Source: Sphingobium subterraneum (GTDB lineage Bacteria; Pseudomonadota; Alphaproteobacteria; Sphingomonadales; Sphingomonadaceae). Taken from it: a stretch of 64,000 nucleotides of DNA. Under the pieces are notes generated by a model, which saw nothing but the letters and a program-made list of their open reading frames with translations, did not search any database and had not been told where the DNA came from. Shown piece by piece: positions 53,716 through 63,101 of this stretch. Location: contig NZ_JACIJP010000004.1 of the NCBI RefSeq assembly GCF_014199435.1, forward strand, positions 186,001-250,000. The letters run 5' to 3'. Both the position numbers and the translations under genes were made by a program. Positions within the stretch are counted from its first letter, which is position 1, and each line of letters starts with the position of its first letter.

Positions 53716-54495
53716 TCATTTCTCCTGGGGTCGTGTGGCGGCGGCGAGCGCCTTAGCGGCCGTATCCGCAGCGACCGGCGCTGGGCGCGGCGCGGTGTTT
53801 TCCAGCGTGGCACTGTCGCGTCCCGCGCGCAGGATCAGGACGCCCGGCACGCCCTCGATCACAATCATGTCTCCATGCACGGCATAATTGATCGGCCCCT
53901 CCGCACCGCGATCGTCGCGCACGAGGATGGCGGGGACGGGCGCACCTGCGCGCCAGCTCACATAGGTTGCCTGCCCGTCGTCATAGATGCGCGCGGGGAG
54001 CAATGCCTGCTTGCCCTTTGCCTTCCACGCGAAGTTGAGGTTCGCAGGATCCACCACCGGCTGACCTATGACGGCCTGCTCGGCGGGGGTGAGTGGAGCC
54101 AGTGGCGGCGTCTGCGGCTTCGGGGCATCCGGGTAGGTGAAGCGCAGCGCATAGAGCGGACTGGCGCCGGGCAGCGCCACCAGATCGAAAAAATAGCTAT
54201 GCCGGTCCGTAACTACCGTCATGTTGGTGCGCGCCCGGGTCGCCAGCGGCTTGACAAACAATAGGTTGGCCCGCTTGTTGGGCGTGATTTGCCATGCTGT
54301 GGAGTCGCCTACCGCGACGTTCTCGATATGCTCGTCCTCAGCGAACAGGATGGACGCCTGCACCCCGGCTTTCCCCTCGATCCGCACGACCTGGTCGGGG
54401 ATATAGAGGCGGCTTACAACGCGCGCGTCTGCCGCGTGAGCGGACGGGGCGGCGAAGGCAAAGCTCGCGGCGAGCAGCGCGGCGCGCAGGGTCAT
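53716..54495 (-). CDS. virB9: VirB9-type outer core protein
   Basis: Periplasmic ring component that holds VirB10 at the outer membrane. 259 residues with a signal peptide (MTLRAALLAASFAFAAPSAHA). N-terminal VirB9 features: SILFAEDEHIENVAVGDSTAW and KPLATRARTNMTVVTDRHSYFFDL; the C-terminal domain, FAWKAKGKQALLPARIYDDGQATYVSW, binds VirB7 in classical systems. No virB7-like lipoprotein gene lies beside it. Its ATG overlaps the virB6 stop directly, in the place where virB8 would be expected. Confidence 0.95.
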   Translation of the reverse strand: MTLRAALLAASFAFAAPSAHAADARVVSRLYIPDQVVRIEGKAGVQASILFAEDEHIENVAVGDSTAWQITPNKRANLLFVKPLATRARTNMTVVTDRHSYFFDLVALPGASPLYALRFTYPDAPKPQTPPLAPLTPAEQAVIGQPVVDPANLNFAWKAKGKQALLPARIYDDGQATYVSWRAGAPVPAILVRDDRGAEGPINYAVHGDMIVIEGVPGVLILRAGRDSATLENTAPRPAPVAADTAAKALAAATRPQEK

Positions 54496-55694
54496 CTCAT
54501 CATCTCCCGGGAACGATAGGGCTGGGCTGCAAAGCGGCTGCCGATGCCGCGCGCACGGCGGGCGGGGGTGGAAGGCAGCGTTGCGGAAATGGGAGGCGTC
54601 GCGGCGATGACTGTGCGGGTGCTCCGAGTCGAAATCACGCCGGACTCGGGTCCACCAGTCGGCATGACGGCAGGCGCGGCGATCAGCGTACGGCGTGACA
54701 AGGACGGGGATGCCATCGGCTGCGGACCCGACAGAGCGGCGGGGGCGGAGCGGTCATGCCCTGACGTCCCCTCTCGCCCTTGCTCACCGATGGCGGGCGC
54801 GAGGCCGAAGACCTGCCATGCCGCGACCATCGATCCGGCGACCTTCATCACCATGCCCATCAGCGCCATGTGTACCGAGGCAATCAGGAACAGCGCCATG
54901 GCGGCGCGTGCGTCGATCCCGGTGTCGCCTGCCAGATTGCCGATCACCGGCACCATCAGTTCGAGCGAAATGCCGCCTCCCACCACGACGAACAGGGGTA
55001 CCATCGCTGTCATCACCGCGCCGCGCAACCAGCCGACGAACAGGCCCCGCGTGCCGTCGAACAGCGCCAGCACCACGAACACCGGCCCAACCGCCAGCAG
55101 CACGGCAAGCGCGATCCGCGCCGTCACCAGCAGGCCGACCGTGCCGAGCAGCAGCAGGACCGCCGCCAGCCAGATGAGGTTGTCCGGGCTGAACGTGCCC
55201 TGCGCCGCGACGCGGGCGGTGACGACTGCGGCGCTCGCGTCGGCGACGACCGGGGCATTGTTACGCGCCTGATCGCTGGCCTGCTCGATCGCGGCGAAAA
55301 TGATGTCGAGCTTGTCGGCGAACATCTGCGTCGCCGGTCCGCTTACGCCGGTCATGGCTCCAGCCAACTGGTCGGGAGCGCCGGTCGCGAGGTTCCACAC
55401 GACCCCCTGATAGGCCGCCCAGCTTGTTGCAAAGGTCAGCACCAGACCCAGCGTCAGCATCCGCGGCGTCAGCGCCGAAATGCCGATCCGGCTGCGCCCG
55501 GTCAGCAGTGAAAGGGCGAAGAACACGATGTAGAGCGTCAGCAGGATGGTCAGTGCTGGTCCCATCGCGCCGGCTGCCCCGAACAGGCGTCCAAATGCAC
55601 TCGCCGCCGCTTCGTTAGCGAGGCAATCGACGGCGCGCAGCGCGGGCGCAGCCCCCGCCGATGCGTTAGCCGTCAGAGTATCGCATGTGCTCAT
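54492..55694 (-). CDS. virB6: VirB6/TrbL-type polytopic membrane protein
   Basis: Inner-membrane channel component of 400 residues. After a short N-terminal region (residues about 1-45) come about six helices (ALTILLTLYIVFFALSLL, NLIWLAAVLLLLGTVGLLV, IALAVLLAVGPVFVVLALF and others), with a periplasmic loop between. The tail from about 300 is rich in Ala, Pro, Thr and Arg and probably cytoplasmic. The VirB6 motif LFDGTRGLFVGWLRG lies near 205. ATGA overlaps join it to virB4 and virB9. Confidence 0.92.
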   Translation of the reverse strand: MSTCDTLTANASAGAAPALRAVDCLANEAAASAFGRLFGAAGAMGPALTILLTLYIVFFALSLLTGRSRIGISALTPRMLTLGLVLTFATSWAAYQGVVWNLATGAPDQLAGAMTGVSGPATQMFADKLDIIFAAIEQASDQARNNAPVVADASAAVVTARVAAQGTFSPDNLIWLAAVLLLLGTVGLLVTARIALAVLLAVGPVFVVLALFDGTRGLFVGWLRGAVMTAMVPLFVVVGGGISLELMVPVIGNLAGDTGIDARAAMALFLIASVHMALMGMVMKVAGSMVAAWQVFGLAPAIGEQGREGTSGHDRSAPAALSGPQPMASPSLSRRTLIAAPAVMPTGGPESGVISTRSTRTVIAATPPISATLPSTPARRARGIGSRFAAQPYRSREMMR

Positions 55695-58105
55695 TCTGCG
55701 GCCTCAGTCCAGATGGGTGTATCGCCATCACCCGGCCATGGCGTTCCGGTGAGTTCCGGGAACCAACGGGACGGGGCATCGCCCAGCGTCTCGCGCAGCA
55801 GGTCAAGCCGCCGTACAATGCTCTCTCGGCCCGACAGCACGGTCAGCACTTCGGGCATGCCCGACAGGTCGAGCCGGACGACCACCGATGCGTCGCTTTG
55901 CCGCACCAGAAAGCAGCGGCTGTGCGCGGGCAGCGTGCGAATGAGATCCAGCTCGTGCAACGTCAGGCCGAAGCCGTCGCAATAATCCTCCTCGCGAGCG
56001 CGGGCATTGGGCATGAACAGCATCGTGGCGGTCTGTTCGACCAGCGCCGTGGCAATGCGGCTGTCGAGAGCATCGCGCGCGCTCTGCGTCGCAAACCCGA
56101 CCAGCGCGTTGCGCTTGCGCAGCGTCTTGAGCCAATCACGGATGCGCGCGGCGAACACCTCGTCGTCCAGCGCCTTCCAGCCTTCGTCGATCAGGATCAT
56201 CGCGGGCGTGCCGTCCAGCCGCTCTTCGATGCGATGAAACAGGTACATCATCACCGGCGTGCGCAGGCGTGGGCTTTCGAGCAGCGCGGTCATGTCGAAC
56301 CCGATGACGCGGGCGGAGAGGTCCAGCCGATCCTGGGCATTGTCGAACAGCCAGCCATGTTCCCCATCACGGATCCAGGCCGATAAGCGGCTTGCCAGAT
56401 CGCCAGATTGCGGACGGCGGCTGCCGGCCAGCAGCTCGCGGAAATGGGTGAGGCGACGCAGTGCGGGGTCGTTGGCATAGGCGGCGTCAACGGCGGCGGC
56501 GAGGGTAGCTTCCTCCTCCGGCCCTCTGGCGTCGAGCAGCACGCCGAGCCAGTCGCGCAGGAAGGCACGGTTGGTAGCGGTATCGGGCAGGTCGAGCGGG
56601 TTGAACCCGGTGGGCAAACCCGCCGCAATGCGCGAATAGCTTCCACCGATACCGCGGACGAACACTTCCGATCCGCGGTCCTTGTCGAACAGGATCGTGC
56701 GCGGCGCGAATTTCTGCGCCTGCGCGGCAAGGAAGTTCATCACCACCGTTTTGCCTGACCCGGAAGGACCGATGACGGAAAAATTGCCTAGATCCGCCTG
56801 GTGGAAGTTAAAGAAGAACGGCGTGGCACTGGTGGTCTGGAGGAGCGTCACCGCCTCGCCCCAGTGGTTGCCGCGCGCTTGCCCCATCGAGAAGCCGTGC
56901 AGCGATCCGAAACATGCCATGTTGGCGCTGGAAATCAGCGCGCGGCGCACAAGATAATCTTCGTTGCCCGGGAACTGCGCCCAGAAGCCGGGTTCGAGAT
57001 TCACGTCCTCTCGCACGGCAACAACGCCCGCGTCGGCCAGCGCGGCGGCGCATTGCGCTGCGACATCGTCCAGCTCGGCGAGCCACGCGCTGCGCACGAG
57101 TACAGACAGATGATGATCGCCAAAGCCGACCGCACCGCTGCCCAGCGCGTCGCGGGCCGCGCTCATCTCCCGTCGCTCCGCTACGGCTTCCTCATCCGCC
57201 GAGCGCAGTCGCCGCAGGGCCAGATCGATGCGCTCACGCGCAACCTGCCGGTCCGAAGGCGCATAGCTCTCCGTCAGCACCATCTCGCACGGCAGGCGCA
57301 ACAGCGCGTCAGTGAGACCCGGCGCGGTGCTGTCGGGATAATCCTTGAGCGAGACGAGTGCGGCAAAGCTCCGGTCGTCCTGCCCGCCTGCACCCGCCAG
57401 TTCCATGGCATCAAGGCCAAAGCTCACCCGGCGATAGGGAAGCATCAGACCGATGTCGGTGCCGTCGGCGGGACGGCGCACGGGGCGCATCTCGCCGTTG
57501 TAGAGCGCGGACAACAACTCTAATATCTCTGAGCAGGTGCCGGTCGCGCCTGCATAATCGCCGAGCATGCGCGCTCCATACGAACCCAGCGACGCGGCGA
57601 GCGCTCCCGCCGCGGCCCGCAACGCGCGCACATCGCCGGGTTCCGCCTCAACCGCCGCGCGCCCACGCTTCGCCATGCGTGCAAAGCGTTCGCCCCAGCC
57701 GGCCTTGCCACGCGCCGGGCGGCGTATCAGCGTCACAAACTGGTCGTTGACGTAGAGAGTCCCGCCCGCGAGCCGGTCCTTCCAGCGCGCATCGATATGC
57801 GCGGCCAGCGGATCGTCGAACACGGCATCCAGCTCGACATGCACCCGGCGGCGGATGACATGATGGTAGAGGACGAAACGCGCATCGAGGCTGGCACGTA
57901 AAAGCAGTTCGCGAGCCGCGGTGCGCGCATTCAACTCGTCTGCATCTGCCGTTTCAAAGGCGAAGCCCGGCACGTGGAGCGCCAGCATGACCGATCCATC
58001 GCGCAGCAGGACAACATTCTCGTCCACCAGTGCCGCATACGGCAGGCGATCGCCCGCCAGCGCTTCCTTTTTCGCCCATGGCAGCGCCCTGTTGTTTCCG
58101 GTCAT
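55691..58105 (-). CDS. virB4: VirB4-type secretion ATPase
   Basis: Largest ATPase of the type IV secretion machine, 804 residues. The N-terminal CagE/TrbE/VirB half (residues about 10-400) is followed by the motor with Walker A IGPSGSGKTVVMNFL near 433, Walker B AMILIDEGWKAL near 640 and the downstream KRNALVGFATQSARDA. The ATG at 58105 gives the usual start (LPWAKKEALAGDRLPYAALV); an open frame extends into virB3 and is not used. Stop overlaps the virB6 ATG. Confidence 0.95.
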   Translation of the reverse strand: MTGNNRALPWAKKEALAGDRLPYAALVDENVVLLRDGSVMLALHVPGFAFETADADELNARTAARELLLRASLDARFVLYHHVIRRRVHVELDAVFDDPLAAHIDARWKDRLAGGTLYVNDQFVTLIRRPARGKAGWGERFARMAKRGRAAVEAEPGDVRALRAAAGALAASLGSYGARMLGDYAGATGTCSEILELLSALYNGEMRPVRRPADGTDIGLMLPYRRVSFGLDAMELAGAGGQDDRSFAALVSLKDYPDSTAPGLTDALLRLPCEMVLTESYAPSDRQVARERIDLALRRLRSADEEAVAERREMSAARDALGSGAVGFGDHHLSVLVRSAWLAELDDVAAQCAAALADAGVVAVREDVNLEPGFWAQFPGNEDYLVRRALISSANMACFGSLHGFSMGQARGNHWGEAVTLLQTTSATPFFFNFHQADLGNFSVIGPSGSGKTVVMNFLAAQAQKFAPRTILFDKDRGSEVFVRGIGGSYSRIAAGLPTGFNPLDLPDTATNRAFLRDWLGVLLDARGPEEEATLAAAVDAAYANDPALRRLTHFRELLAGSRRPQSGDLASRLSAWIRDGEHGWLFDNAQDRLDLSARVIGFDMTALLESPRLRTPVMMYLFHRIEERLDGTPAMILIDEGWKALDDEVFAARIRDWLKTLRKRNALVGFATQSARDALDSRIATALVEQTATMLFMPNARAREEDYCDGFGLTLHELDLIRTLPAHSRCFLVRQSDASVVVRLDLSGMPEVLTVLSGRESIVRRLDLLRETLGDAPSRWFPELTGTPWPGDGDTPIWTEAAE

Positions 58106-58121
58106 GTCCTGTTCCCAGTCG

Positions 58122-58403
58122 TTAGGGTGCGTAGCTGTTGCAGTGCCAGCGCCGCCAGTTGCGAATACGCGGGCAGCGGCTGACTTTTGCGATCCACAGG
58201 TCGAAGACCCGCGGCTCGCGCAGGCAGGCGAGATAGCCCGCCCCATGCACGCCGAGCGCGACCGGCAAGGCCCAGAAGTTCTTGGTGATAAGGAACGCCT
58301 CGGTCGTCACCGCTGCATTGATGATGAAGAAGCTGTAGGTCACGCCCGCGAACATCTGCGGCCGCGTCAGCGCGCGATGCACGGGGTGGCTGACCAGATC
58401 CAT
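58122..58403 (-). CDS. virB3: VirB3-type protein
   Basis: Small inner-membrane protein needed for pilus assembly, 93 residues. DLVSHPVHRALTRPQMFAGV matches the VirB3 start, followed by two membrane segments (TYSFFIINAAVTTEAFLI and WALPVALGVHGAGYLACL) and REPRVFDLWIAKVSRCP, also typical. Between virB2 (3 bases) and virB4 (16 bases). Confidence 0.92.
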   Translation of the reverse strand: MDLVSHPVHRALTRPQMFAGVTYSFFIINAAVTTEAFLITKNFWALPVALGVHGAGYLACLREPRVFDLWIAKVSRCPRIRNWRRWHCNSYAP

Positions 58404-58406
58404 TGC

Positions 58407-58709
58407 CTACACCGCCGACTGAATTCCGGACACGATCGCGCCCGCGCCAAACAGGATGAAGCAGCCAATAATGACCGTCGCGCCAAAGCGCCAGTTGAGC
58501 CGCCCCGTCAGCATCATGAAGCCCACCGCCGCCACGGCCATTACTGCCACCGCCGTGGCGACATTGCCCAGCAGTGTTCCCTGCAACCAGGCGAGCGCGG
58601 CGACGATCGGGCCGGAGCCCTGCGGGTCTACTGCTGCCTGCGCGAAGGCGGGAAGCGGCACGGCCATGCCCAGGGCCGCAGCCAGCCAAGCAAGCTCTTT
58701 CAATCGCAT
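58407..58709 (-). CDS. virB2: VirB2-type pilin
   Basis: Major pilus subunit, 100 residues. A signal peptide (LAWLAAALGMAVPLPAFAQA) with cleavage near residue 25, then two hydrophobic segments (LLGNVATAVAVMAVAAVGFMML and ATVIIGCFILFGAGAIVSGI) separated by the conserved turn TGRLNWR. All are TrbC/VirB2 features. Polymerises with phospholipid into the pilus in characterised systems. Confidence 0.92.
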   Translation of the reverse strand: MRLKELAWLAAALGMAVPLPAFAQAAVDPQGSGPIVAALAWLQGTLLGNVATAVAVMAVAAVGFMMLTGRLNWRFGATVIIGCFILFGAGAIVSGIQSAV

Positions 58710-58713
58710 GTCT

Positions 58714-59304
58714 TCATCTCCGTACAGGGTCGGCTAGCCGCGAGAGGATCGCGGCGACATAATCTCGGGTCTCGCGGATGGCGGGGATGCCCCCGGCGCG
58801 GCGCACGCGTTCCGGCCCGGCATTATAGGCGGCGAGCGCTTTCTCTACGTCGCCGTCAAAGCTGTCGAGCTGCAGCCGCAGATAGCGCGCGCCACCCTCC
58901 AGGTTGGCCGAGGGATCCGAGGCGCTCACGCCCATCTGCCGGGCGGTGCCGGGCATCAACTGTGCAAGCCCTTGCGCGCCGACAGGGGACACGGCATCCT
59001 CGCGCCACCGGCTTTCCTGCCATACGACGGCTTCCAGTAGTGCCGGGCTAATGTCGTATTTCGCGGCGAGCTGTCCTACTCGCGCACGCCAGCGATCCGG
59101 CCCTGCGTCCGCGGTAGCTTGGGTTATAGGCGTTACGTCCGGTTCAGACCGGGGCGCAGCGGTCGTCGGACGATCGGATACGCGCGTCATCCCTGATATA
59201 CTGATCTCGAACACGTCGGCATGTGCCGGCATGCTCGAAACGGCCGCCAAGAGGGCGGCCGTCACGCTACTAACTAGAGAATTAAGATTCGTTCTGCGCC
59301 GCAT
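58714..59304 (-). CDS. virB1: Lytic transglycosylase (VirB1-like)
   Basis: Peptidoglycan-cleaving enzyme that opens the wall for the secretion apparatus. 196 residues, signal peptide (SSVTAALLAAVSSMPAHA), then the SLT domain: the catalytic Glu in LLEAVVWQESRWREDAVSP near 99, GAQGLAQLMPGTARQMGV, and the AYNAGPERVRRAGG motif near 162. It is the first gene of the vir operon, four bases before virB2. The promoter should lie in 59305-59400, but no clear motif was found. Confidence 0.9.
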   Translation of the reverse strand: MRRRTNLNSLVSSVTAALLAAVSSMPAHADVFEISISGMTRVSDRPTTAAPRSEPDVTPITQATADAGPDRWRARVGQLAAKYDISPALLEAVVWQESRWREDAVSPVGAQGLAQLMPGTARQMGVSASDPSANLEGGARYLRLQLDSFDGDVEKALAAYNAGPERVRRAGGIPAIRETRDYVAAILSRLADPVRR

Positions 59305-59712
59305 GCATTGGCGATGCGTAACTTCGGTTACATGCGTGTGACATCAGACTTCGTTTGCGTCAGGTGGTGTCTGAAACGGAGCCGACGATGGCCGAAAATC
59401 CGTGCTCTGCAACGCTATCTCAAGCACAAAATAATGCTCTGTCCCGCTGTTCCGTACCAACCGTGCAGCGCCTCAGATCACGGAGTATAAGCCGCGCTGA
59501 ACAGGAACATCCCCCAGCCAACTGCCACAATAGGAAGCTTAGACCAGATGCAGATTCCCGTACTCTCCGAGTAAAAAACTTCAGTGCGATCAGCGTGACG
59601 GCCATCGCTCAATTACTGCCGTTCATTGCCTCAGATGGGTTCGTCGATACCTGTCGTACGTTCATGAGATGATTCCGGCTTCCCGTGGTCTTGCGAGGAG
59701 CCGGAACCAAGA
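59305..59712. other. Intergenic region between virB1 and the integrase remnant
   Basis: 408 bases, AT-richer than its surroundings. It carries the presumed virB promoter and the right copy of the 21-bp repeat; no gene is recognisable. Confidence 0.45.
59609..59629 (+). repeat. Right copy of the 21-bp imperfect direct repeat
   Basis: TCAATT-A-CTGCC-G-TTCATTGC, 19 of 21 identical to 48787-48807. It lies 84 bases from the 3' end of the integrase remnant. Confidence 0.45.
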
Positions 59713-60284
59713 TCAAATTTCGGTTCGTTCTGACAAAGTCAGGGCATCGTCGACGTCCACACCGAGTTACCGGACGGTGTTCTCGATGTTCGTATGGCCC
59801 AACAAGATTTGGACGGCGCGAAGATTGCCGGTAGCCTTGTAGATGAGCGACGCCTTCGTTCTTCGCATCGCATGAGTTCCATACTCTCGTTTGTCGATGC
59901 CGATCGTGGAGACCATTCATCGACAGGACGCGCATACTGCCGTGTGCTCAAGTGACCGAGATAATCGATTCTGCTTGGGAACACGAAGTCTCGGATTGTT
60001 CCACCGCGCCGATCAAGCCAAGCTTTCAGGCTCTTGCGCGCCTCGGACATTATTTCGAATTGTACCGGACGGCCAGTCTTTTGCTCGATTACAGTCGCGC
60101 GATCACGAAATGAACCTGCGCTCATCAAGTCGCCTATCCTGATTTTGACCAGATCACAGCCACGCAATTTGCTATCGATAGCTAGGTCAAATAATGCGCG
60201 GTCACCCAGCCGCCTATGTTCATTAAAATAAAATCGGATTGCCCAGATATCGGGTGGATCAATCGCCGTTTTTGGATAGAAGCA
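59713..60284 (-). pseudogene. Tyrosine recombinase/integrase, inactivated
   Basis: Phage-type integrase of the short class common in sphingomonads, in three visible states of decay. The frame from 60284 has no start: PDIWAIRFYFNEHRRLGDRALFDLAIDSKLRGCDLVKIRIGDL, then QKTGRPVQFEIM and VFPSRIDYLGHLSTRQYARPVDEW. After the Trp at 59913-59915 one base is missing and the sequence continues in another frame with the catalytic box GTHAMRRTKASLIY and LLGHTNIENTVR. The next codon, which should be the nucleophilic Tyr (usual TVRYLGVD), is TAA at 59767-59769; LGVDVDDALTLSERTEI then a stop follow. It cannot be active. Confidence 0.88.
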
Positions 60285-60353
60285 TTAACAACTTGCGATG
60301 CCCGCCGATGTAACGCCTGGAATGAGCTCAGAAATCGCGACTAGCGTTGGAGG

Positions 60354-61238
60354 CTATTTATTCCATTCCGCCAAGCTGTCGCCTGTATCTGCATCCTCCA
60401 GAACCACTTGCGTAAATTCTACTGCAGCAGCGCAAACCGGCGGCCCTGAGTGCGTAGTCACAACGCAGTGTATTGGCTGGCCGTCGCCATAAGCGCGAAT
60501 TCGGCCTATCAACTTCAGGTGGAAGCCCTTGGCACCAACAGTTTCGGTTTCCGGGACCTTGCCAGTGTAGGAATAGGGTCTTGATCCGCGCCTGAGAGTC
60601 CGGGGCGCATCGGGGGAAAAATACTGGACGAGCGCAAATGTGTGCATTGGCGAAATATCGGGCGCCGCGACCGGCGTTGCTTCTCCAACGGGAGAAGCTG
60701 GCGCAGTCTCGGATGATAGGGACGCTGGGCAATTCTCGGAACGCGTCCAGGGACGATCAATCCAGAACCCTTCGGCGGCATCATAAATGACACCCGCAGC
60801 GAGGGTCTTGATCGTTGGATCATCGCCCAAAACCTGCGGGCGCGCATTGATCCGCAATACTCTGGTCTTGGGATCGATGCTCCATTCTCCCCAATCCGCG
60901 AGCATGCCTTCACCGCAGCCAAATGGAAGTCGCAACTCGAACGTCCTGTCGACAAGCTCGCGATTTGCCTTGGGCAGCGCATTGCCTGCAGCGACTTCGT
61001 CAGCGGCCACTGCAGCAGCCGCCAACAGTTCGGCACGCCCGACTGGTTCTATTGCAGCAACTGGCAGAGGCTGTGGCGCTTGAGTATTAGGCGTTTCTAC
61101 TGTGGCGCTGTTATTGGATGTCGGCTCGGTCCCACCCTGACAACCAGCCGTCGACAACGCAATCAATGCGATTGACAGCACCATGATGCCGCTTTGATGC
61201 AGCTTCCCTTTATCTCCAGAAATATCTTTCATTTTCAA
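60354..61238 (-). CDS. Lipoprotein of unknown function
   Basis: A 294-residue lipoprotein. The signal VLSIALIALSTAGC ends in a lipobox (Cys33 from the first ATG; an ATG at 61184 would give a shorter signal). After a low-complexity Thr/Ala/Pro linker come two similar-looking halves, with FELRLPFGCGEGMLADWGEWSIDPKTRVLRINARPQ in the first and KGFHLKLIGRIRAYGDGQPIHC in the second; four conserved-looking cysteines remain in the mature part. No known domain is recognised. Divergent from the SLC13 transporter by 51 bases. Confidence 0.75.
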   Translation of the reverse strand: MKMKDISGDKGKLHQSGIMVLSIALIALSTAGCQGGTEPTSNNSATVETPNTQAPQPLPVAAIEPVGRAELLAAAAVAADEVAAGNALPKANRELVDRTFELRLPFGCGEGMLADWGEWSIDPKTRVLRINARPQVLGDDPTIKTLAAGVIYDAAEGFWIDRPWTRSENCPASLSSETAPASPVGEATPVAAPDISPMHTFALVQYFSPDAPRTLRRGSRPYSYTGKVPETETVGAKGFHLKLIGRIRAYGDGQPIHCVVTTHSGPPVCAAAVEFTQVVLEDADTGDSLAEWNK

Positions 61239-61289
61239 AACCTAGCATCGATTGTCCGCAGCGTCATCTACCGGTAAGCAGGGCGACTG

Positions 61290-62630
61290 ATGACGTTGGA
61301 ACAGATTATAACCTTGGCGGTCCTAGTCGGCGTCGTCGCGGCGCTCATTGCCGACAAGATGCGTGCAGACGTTGTGGCGCTAACGGGTGCGGCCATTCTG
61401 CTGGTAACCGGGGCGGTGCGACCCAGCGAAGTCCAGGGCGCGTTTGCCAGTCCGGCAATCCTCACGCTCGCATCGCTCTTCGTCATAGCCCATGCGCTGG
61501 AATTGTCAGGCCTGCTCGACAAGGCGATCGAAAAGGCGGTCGTGCTCTGCCGACGCACCGGCGCGGCAGGCTTGTGGGGTCTGATCTCACTGTCAGGCGT
61601 AGGCTCGGCGTTCCTGAACAACACGCCGATCGTCGTCGTCGCGGCCCCTGTCATCCGCGATGTGGCGAAATCGATCGGTCTGGATCCACGCCGTTTCCTG
61701 ATGCCACTGTCCTACGTGGCCGTACTGGGTGGATGCTGCACCCTGATCGGCACCTCGACAAACCTCCTGGTCGATGACATGGCCCGTTCTTCGGGACAGG
61801 CACCGTTCGGCATTTTTGAGGTTACCCCAGTGGGCCTCGCGATGGCTCTCGCTGGCGGCCTCTACCTCATGCTGTTCACTGGCAGATTGGTGCGCAGTGG
61901 TGGCCCATCAGCAGAACCCCAGACTGCCGACGATACTGACCGCCCATCCGCCATCGAACGCCGCGCCGTCAGCCATGTCGACCTCACGGGAGATTCGCTC
62001 GAGGACACGCGGGTCTATGCCGCGGTTCACCCCTTCCGTCCGGGCGTGGCGATGGTTTCTGTCGCAGTATTCATAGGTGTAATCGCGTTCGCGGCGCTGG
62101 ACCTGGTGCCGATCGCCGCCGCTTCCTTTGCCGGAGCAATCCTCCTCATTCTGCTGCGGGTCATTTCTCCGGACGAGGCTTATTCGGGCCTGCGTCCGGA
62201 AATCCTTCTGCTGATCGCTGGCATGGTGGTCATCGGCATCGCGATGGAGCAAACCGGCTTGGCTGCCGAGGCAACCGGATGGATGGTGGCCTCGGTCGAT
62301 GGGGTCGGGCCGCTTGTGGCTCTCATCCTTCTTTACGGCGTCACCCTGCTTCTCACCGAGCTTCTCTCGAACGCCACCGTAGCCGTTCTGCTGACGCCGG
62401 TTGCGGTAGCATTGGCAGAGAGTCTCGCGGTCAGTCCCCGACCTTTTCTGGTGACGATCATGATGGCGGCAAGTGCGGCGTTCGCTACGCCGTTCGGGTA
62501 TCAGACCAACGTGCTGGTCTACCAGATGGGGGGATACCGTTACACCGACTTCGTTCGGGTGGGTTTGCCGCTGAACCTGCTGACATGGGCGGTCGCGGTC
62601 ATCGCAATCCACAATTTCTTTCCATTTTGA
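61290..62630 (+). CDS. SLC13/DASS-type anion transporter (citrate transporter superfamily)
   Basis: Integral membrane transporter of 446 residues with 10-12 helices. The duplicated ion-transporter motif is visible: GSAFLNNTPIVVVAAPVIRDVA near 108 and the paired LLSNATVAVLLTPVAVALAESL near 358, with the substrate loop GTSTNLLVDD near 155. A cytoplasmic stretch (about 205-245) splits the halves; TrkA-C domains are absent. Members carry dicarboxylates, citrate or sulfate with sodium; the substrate cannot be decided here. Confidence 0.85.
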   Translation: MTLEQIITLAVLVGVVAALIADKMRADVVALTGAAILLVTGAVRPSEVQGAFASPAILTLASLFVIAHALELSGLLDKAIEKAVVLCRRTGAAGLWGLISLSGVGSAFLNNTPIVVVAAPVIRDVAKSIGLDPRRFLMPLSYVAVLGGCCTLIGTSTNLLVDDMARSSGQAPFGIFEVTPVGLAMALAGGLYLMLFTGRLVRSGGPSAEPQTADDTDRPSAIERRAVSHVDLTGDSLEDTRVYAAVHPFRPGVAMVSVAVFIGVIAFAALDLVPIAAASFAGAILLILLRVISPDEAYSGLRPEILLLIAGMVVIGIAMEQTGLAAEATGWMVASVDGVGPLVALILLYGVTLLLTELLSNATVAVLLTPVAVALAESLAVSPRPFLVTIMMAASAAFATPFGYQTNVLVYQMGGYRYTDFVRVGLPLNLLTWAVAVIAIHNFFPF

Positions 62631-62765
62631 CACGGCTCTGCAATCGCGAACCAGTCGGCACCACCGCGCAGACTGGTTGTCTCACCGTCCCGGCTTGCCT
62701 AAGCGGACGGCAAGAAGCTCTGGGCACGATATTGGCGACAAAACTATCGGCTGGACCCCGGTGCT

Positions 62766-63002
62766 TTGTTGCGCCGCTCGGCAGCGGTGATCGCGGCAGT
62801 ACTGCTTGGGCTTGTCGCGATTGCATTTGCCAAGAGTGGAGAAGCCGCGCCACAGATAGCTGATCGCGCGTTTGCGGCCTCGCCCTGGCTGGCAGCCACC
62901 GCAATCCCCCTTCATCTCCGTACTGGTGGTAAGGGTCACGCGGCGGTGGTTTCCGGAAGCGCCAACACAGCGGCCGTTCATGCTCAGCCGTCCACTTTCT
63001 GA
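62766..63002 (+). pseudogene. Possible 5' remnant of a ClC-type chloride channel gene
   Basis: The first 48 codons read LLRRSAAVIAAVLLGLVAIAFAKSGE and AFAASPWLAATAIPL, like the first helix and loop of ClcB-type channels. The resemblance then stops and the frame ends after 30 unrelated residues. It could instead be a small exported protein by chance. Surrounding 62634-63101 has nothing else that I recognise. Confidence 0.3.
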
Positions 63003-63101
63003 AAGCCGACCTAGGTTTATTGAGATCTGACCGCCCTTGGTCCGCTTGACATAGTTGATAGGTGCACGTCAGTGCAGTCGTCATTCAAGCGCAGTGCCGC
63101 T

